Shown here: positions 7,430 through 7,904 of the stretch, piece after piece
Layout: the number at the start of each line of letters is the position of its first letter
Numbering within the stretch: the stretch's first letter is position 1
Assembly: GCA_018260285.1 (NCBI GenBank)
Contig: JAGLBH010000073.1
Location: forward strand, 1 to 7,904
DNA: 7,904 nucleotides
Direction of reading: 5' to 3'
DNA from: Arthrobacter sp.
GTDB lineage: Bacteria; Actinomycetota; Actinomycetes; Actinomycetales; Micrococcaceae
The notes under the pieces: generated by a model
Told to the model about the DNA's origin: nothing
The model's input: the letters and a program-made list of their open reading frames with translations, nothing else
The model's database searches: none
Translations under genes and position numbers: made by a program

Positions 7430-7858
7430 ATGCTCAGGACGCACCTCATCCACCCCGATCTCCTCGCGGCCCTCGCCCGGATGGGCCACGGATCCCAGAT
7501 TCTCATCGCCGACGGCAACTACCCCCACGTCACGGGGACGAGCCCCACGGCCGAGCGCATCCACCTCAACGTGGCCCCCGGGCTGCTCACGGTGGACCAG
7601 GTTCTGGAGCTGCTCATTCCCACGATCCCGCTCGAGTCCGCCGCGTGGATGGACACCGCCGAGGGGCAGGCCTCCCCGGCCACCCGCGTGCATCTCGAGC
7701 TGCTCGCGGAGGCCGGCCTCACCGAGGAGCCCCGCGGCCTGGAGCGCTTCGCCTTCTACGAGGCGGCGCGCCAGGCGGGGGTCGGCGTCGTCGTCGCCAC
7801 GGGGGACACCCGGGCGTACGCGAACATCCTCCTCACCGTGGGCGTGCGGGCGCCGTGA
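7430..7858 (+). CDS. fucU: L-fucose mutarotase (RbsD/FucU family)
   Basis: The 142-residue enzyme interconverts sugar anomers, so that imported L-fucose reaches the anomer used by the next enzyme. RbsD/FucU features are MGHGSQILIADGNYP with His20 and Asp28, and the C-terminal TGDTRAYANILLTVGV with Tyr130 and Asn132. The RFAFYEAAR segment (106-114) is the FucU-type version rather than the RbsD type, and the length fits FucU (about 140). Members form ring-shaped cytoplasmic oligomers. ATG 7430 follows AAGGGG (7419-7424) by five bases. The stop overlaps the next start in GTGA, so it is coupled to the lactonase gene. It is divergent from the regulator, with an operator directly in front. Fucose preference over ribose is inferred from the neighbouring fuconate dehydratase. 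Confidence 0.9.
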   Translation: MLRTHLIHPDLLAALARMGHGSQILIADGNYPHVTGTSPTAERIHLNVAPGLLTVDQVLELLIPTIPLESAAWMDTAEGQASPATRVHLELLAEAGLTEEPRGLERFAFYEAARQAGVGVVVATGDTRAYANILLTVGVRAP

Positions 7859-7904
7859 GAGTCCTCGACGCCCACGCCCACGTGTGGGACGCGCAGCGCA
7901 CGGG
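7855..7904 (+). CDS. Amidohydrolase, start only; probable L-fucono-lactone hydrolase
   Basis: GTG 7855 overlaps the mutarotase stop (GTGA) and opens a frame reading VRVLDAHAHVWDAQRT to the window edge. The DAHAHVWD segment carries the HxH metal motif seen at the N-terminus of the COG3618 amidohydrolases (2-pyrone-4,6-dicarboxylate lactonase-like). Members of that family in fucose loci open L-fucono-1,5-lactone to L-fuconate, the substrate of the dehydratase at 5161-6453. No ribosome binding site is needed if translation is coupled. Only 16 codons are visible, so the exact substrate rests on context. Confidence 0.75.
   Translation, partial: MRVLDAHAHVWDAQRT

Overview
The window comes from a high-GC Gram-positive bacterium, most likely an actinomycete. 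Third codon positions are almost always G or C, GTG starts are used, the binding protein is a lipoprotein, and one gene appears to be leaderless. Genus cannot be fixed from the sequence alone. The dominant content is a sugar-acid locus whose enzymes point to the oxidative (non-phosphorylating) L-fucose pathway: L-fucose mutarotase -> [L-fucose dehydrogenase, not in the window] -> lactonase -> L-fuconate dehydratase -> 2-keto-3-deoxy-L-fuconate.

Layout, left to right. (1) 1-468 is the C-terminal part of a VIT/CCC1-type iron/manganese transporter, closed by a strong 16-bp-stem terminator. (2) 729-4323 (+) is a three-gene sugar ABC importer (two-domain RbsA-type ATPase, RbsC-type permease, lipoprotein sugar-binding protein), closed by a second terminator. 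(3) 4500-4939 (+) is a small toxin-antitoxin-like pair: a ribbon-helix-helix antitoxin, probably leaderless with a palindrome on its -10, followed by a short, possibly truncated BrnT-like protein. A 221-bp stretch without a convincing gene follows. (4) 5161-6453 (-) is L-fuconate dehydratase with every catalytic residue in place. (5) 6557-7309 (-) is a FadR-subfamily GntR regulator. (6) 7430-7858 (+), divergent from the regulator, is an RbsD/FucU mutarotase, overlapped by the start of an amidohydrolase (7855 to the window edge) that is probably the fuconolactone hydrolase.

The regulatory layer is the main discovery. A 15-bp imperfect palindrome with idealised form ATACATCWGATGTAT occurs in all three intergenic regions that control the sugar genes (615-629, 679-693, 6471-6485, 6546-6560, 7341-7355, 7404-7418, plus a weaker copy at 6484-6498). 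In each region there are two good copies whose centres lie about 63-75 bp apart, close to 6 or 7 helical turns. The simplest reading is that the GntR protein at 6557-7309 binds these sites, controls import, mutarotation/lactone hydrolysis and dehydration together, represses itself, and may do so by looping. The toxin-antitoxin pair sits inside the sugar locus, between the transporter terminator and the 3' end of the dehydratase gene, and carries none of these operators.
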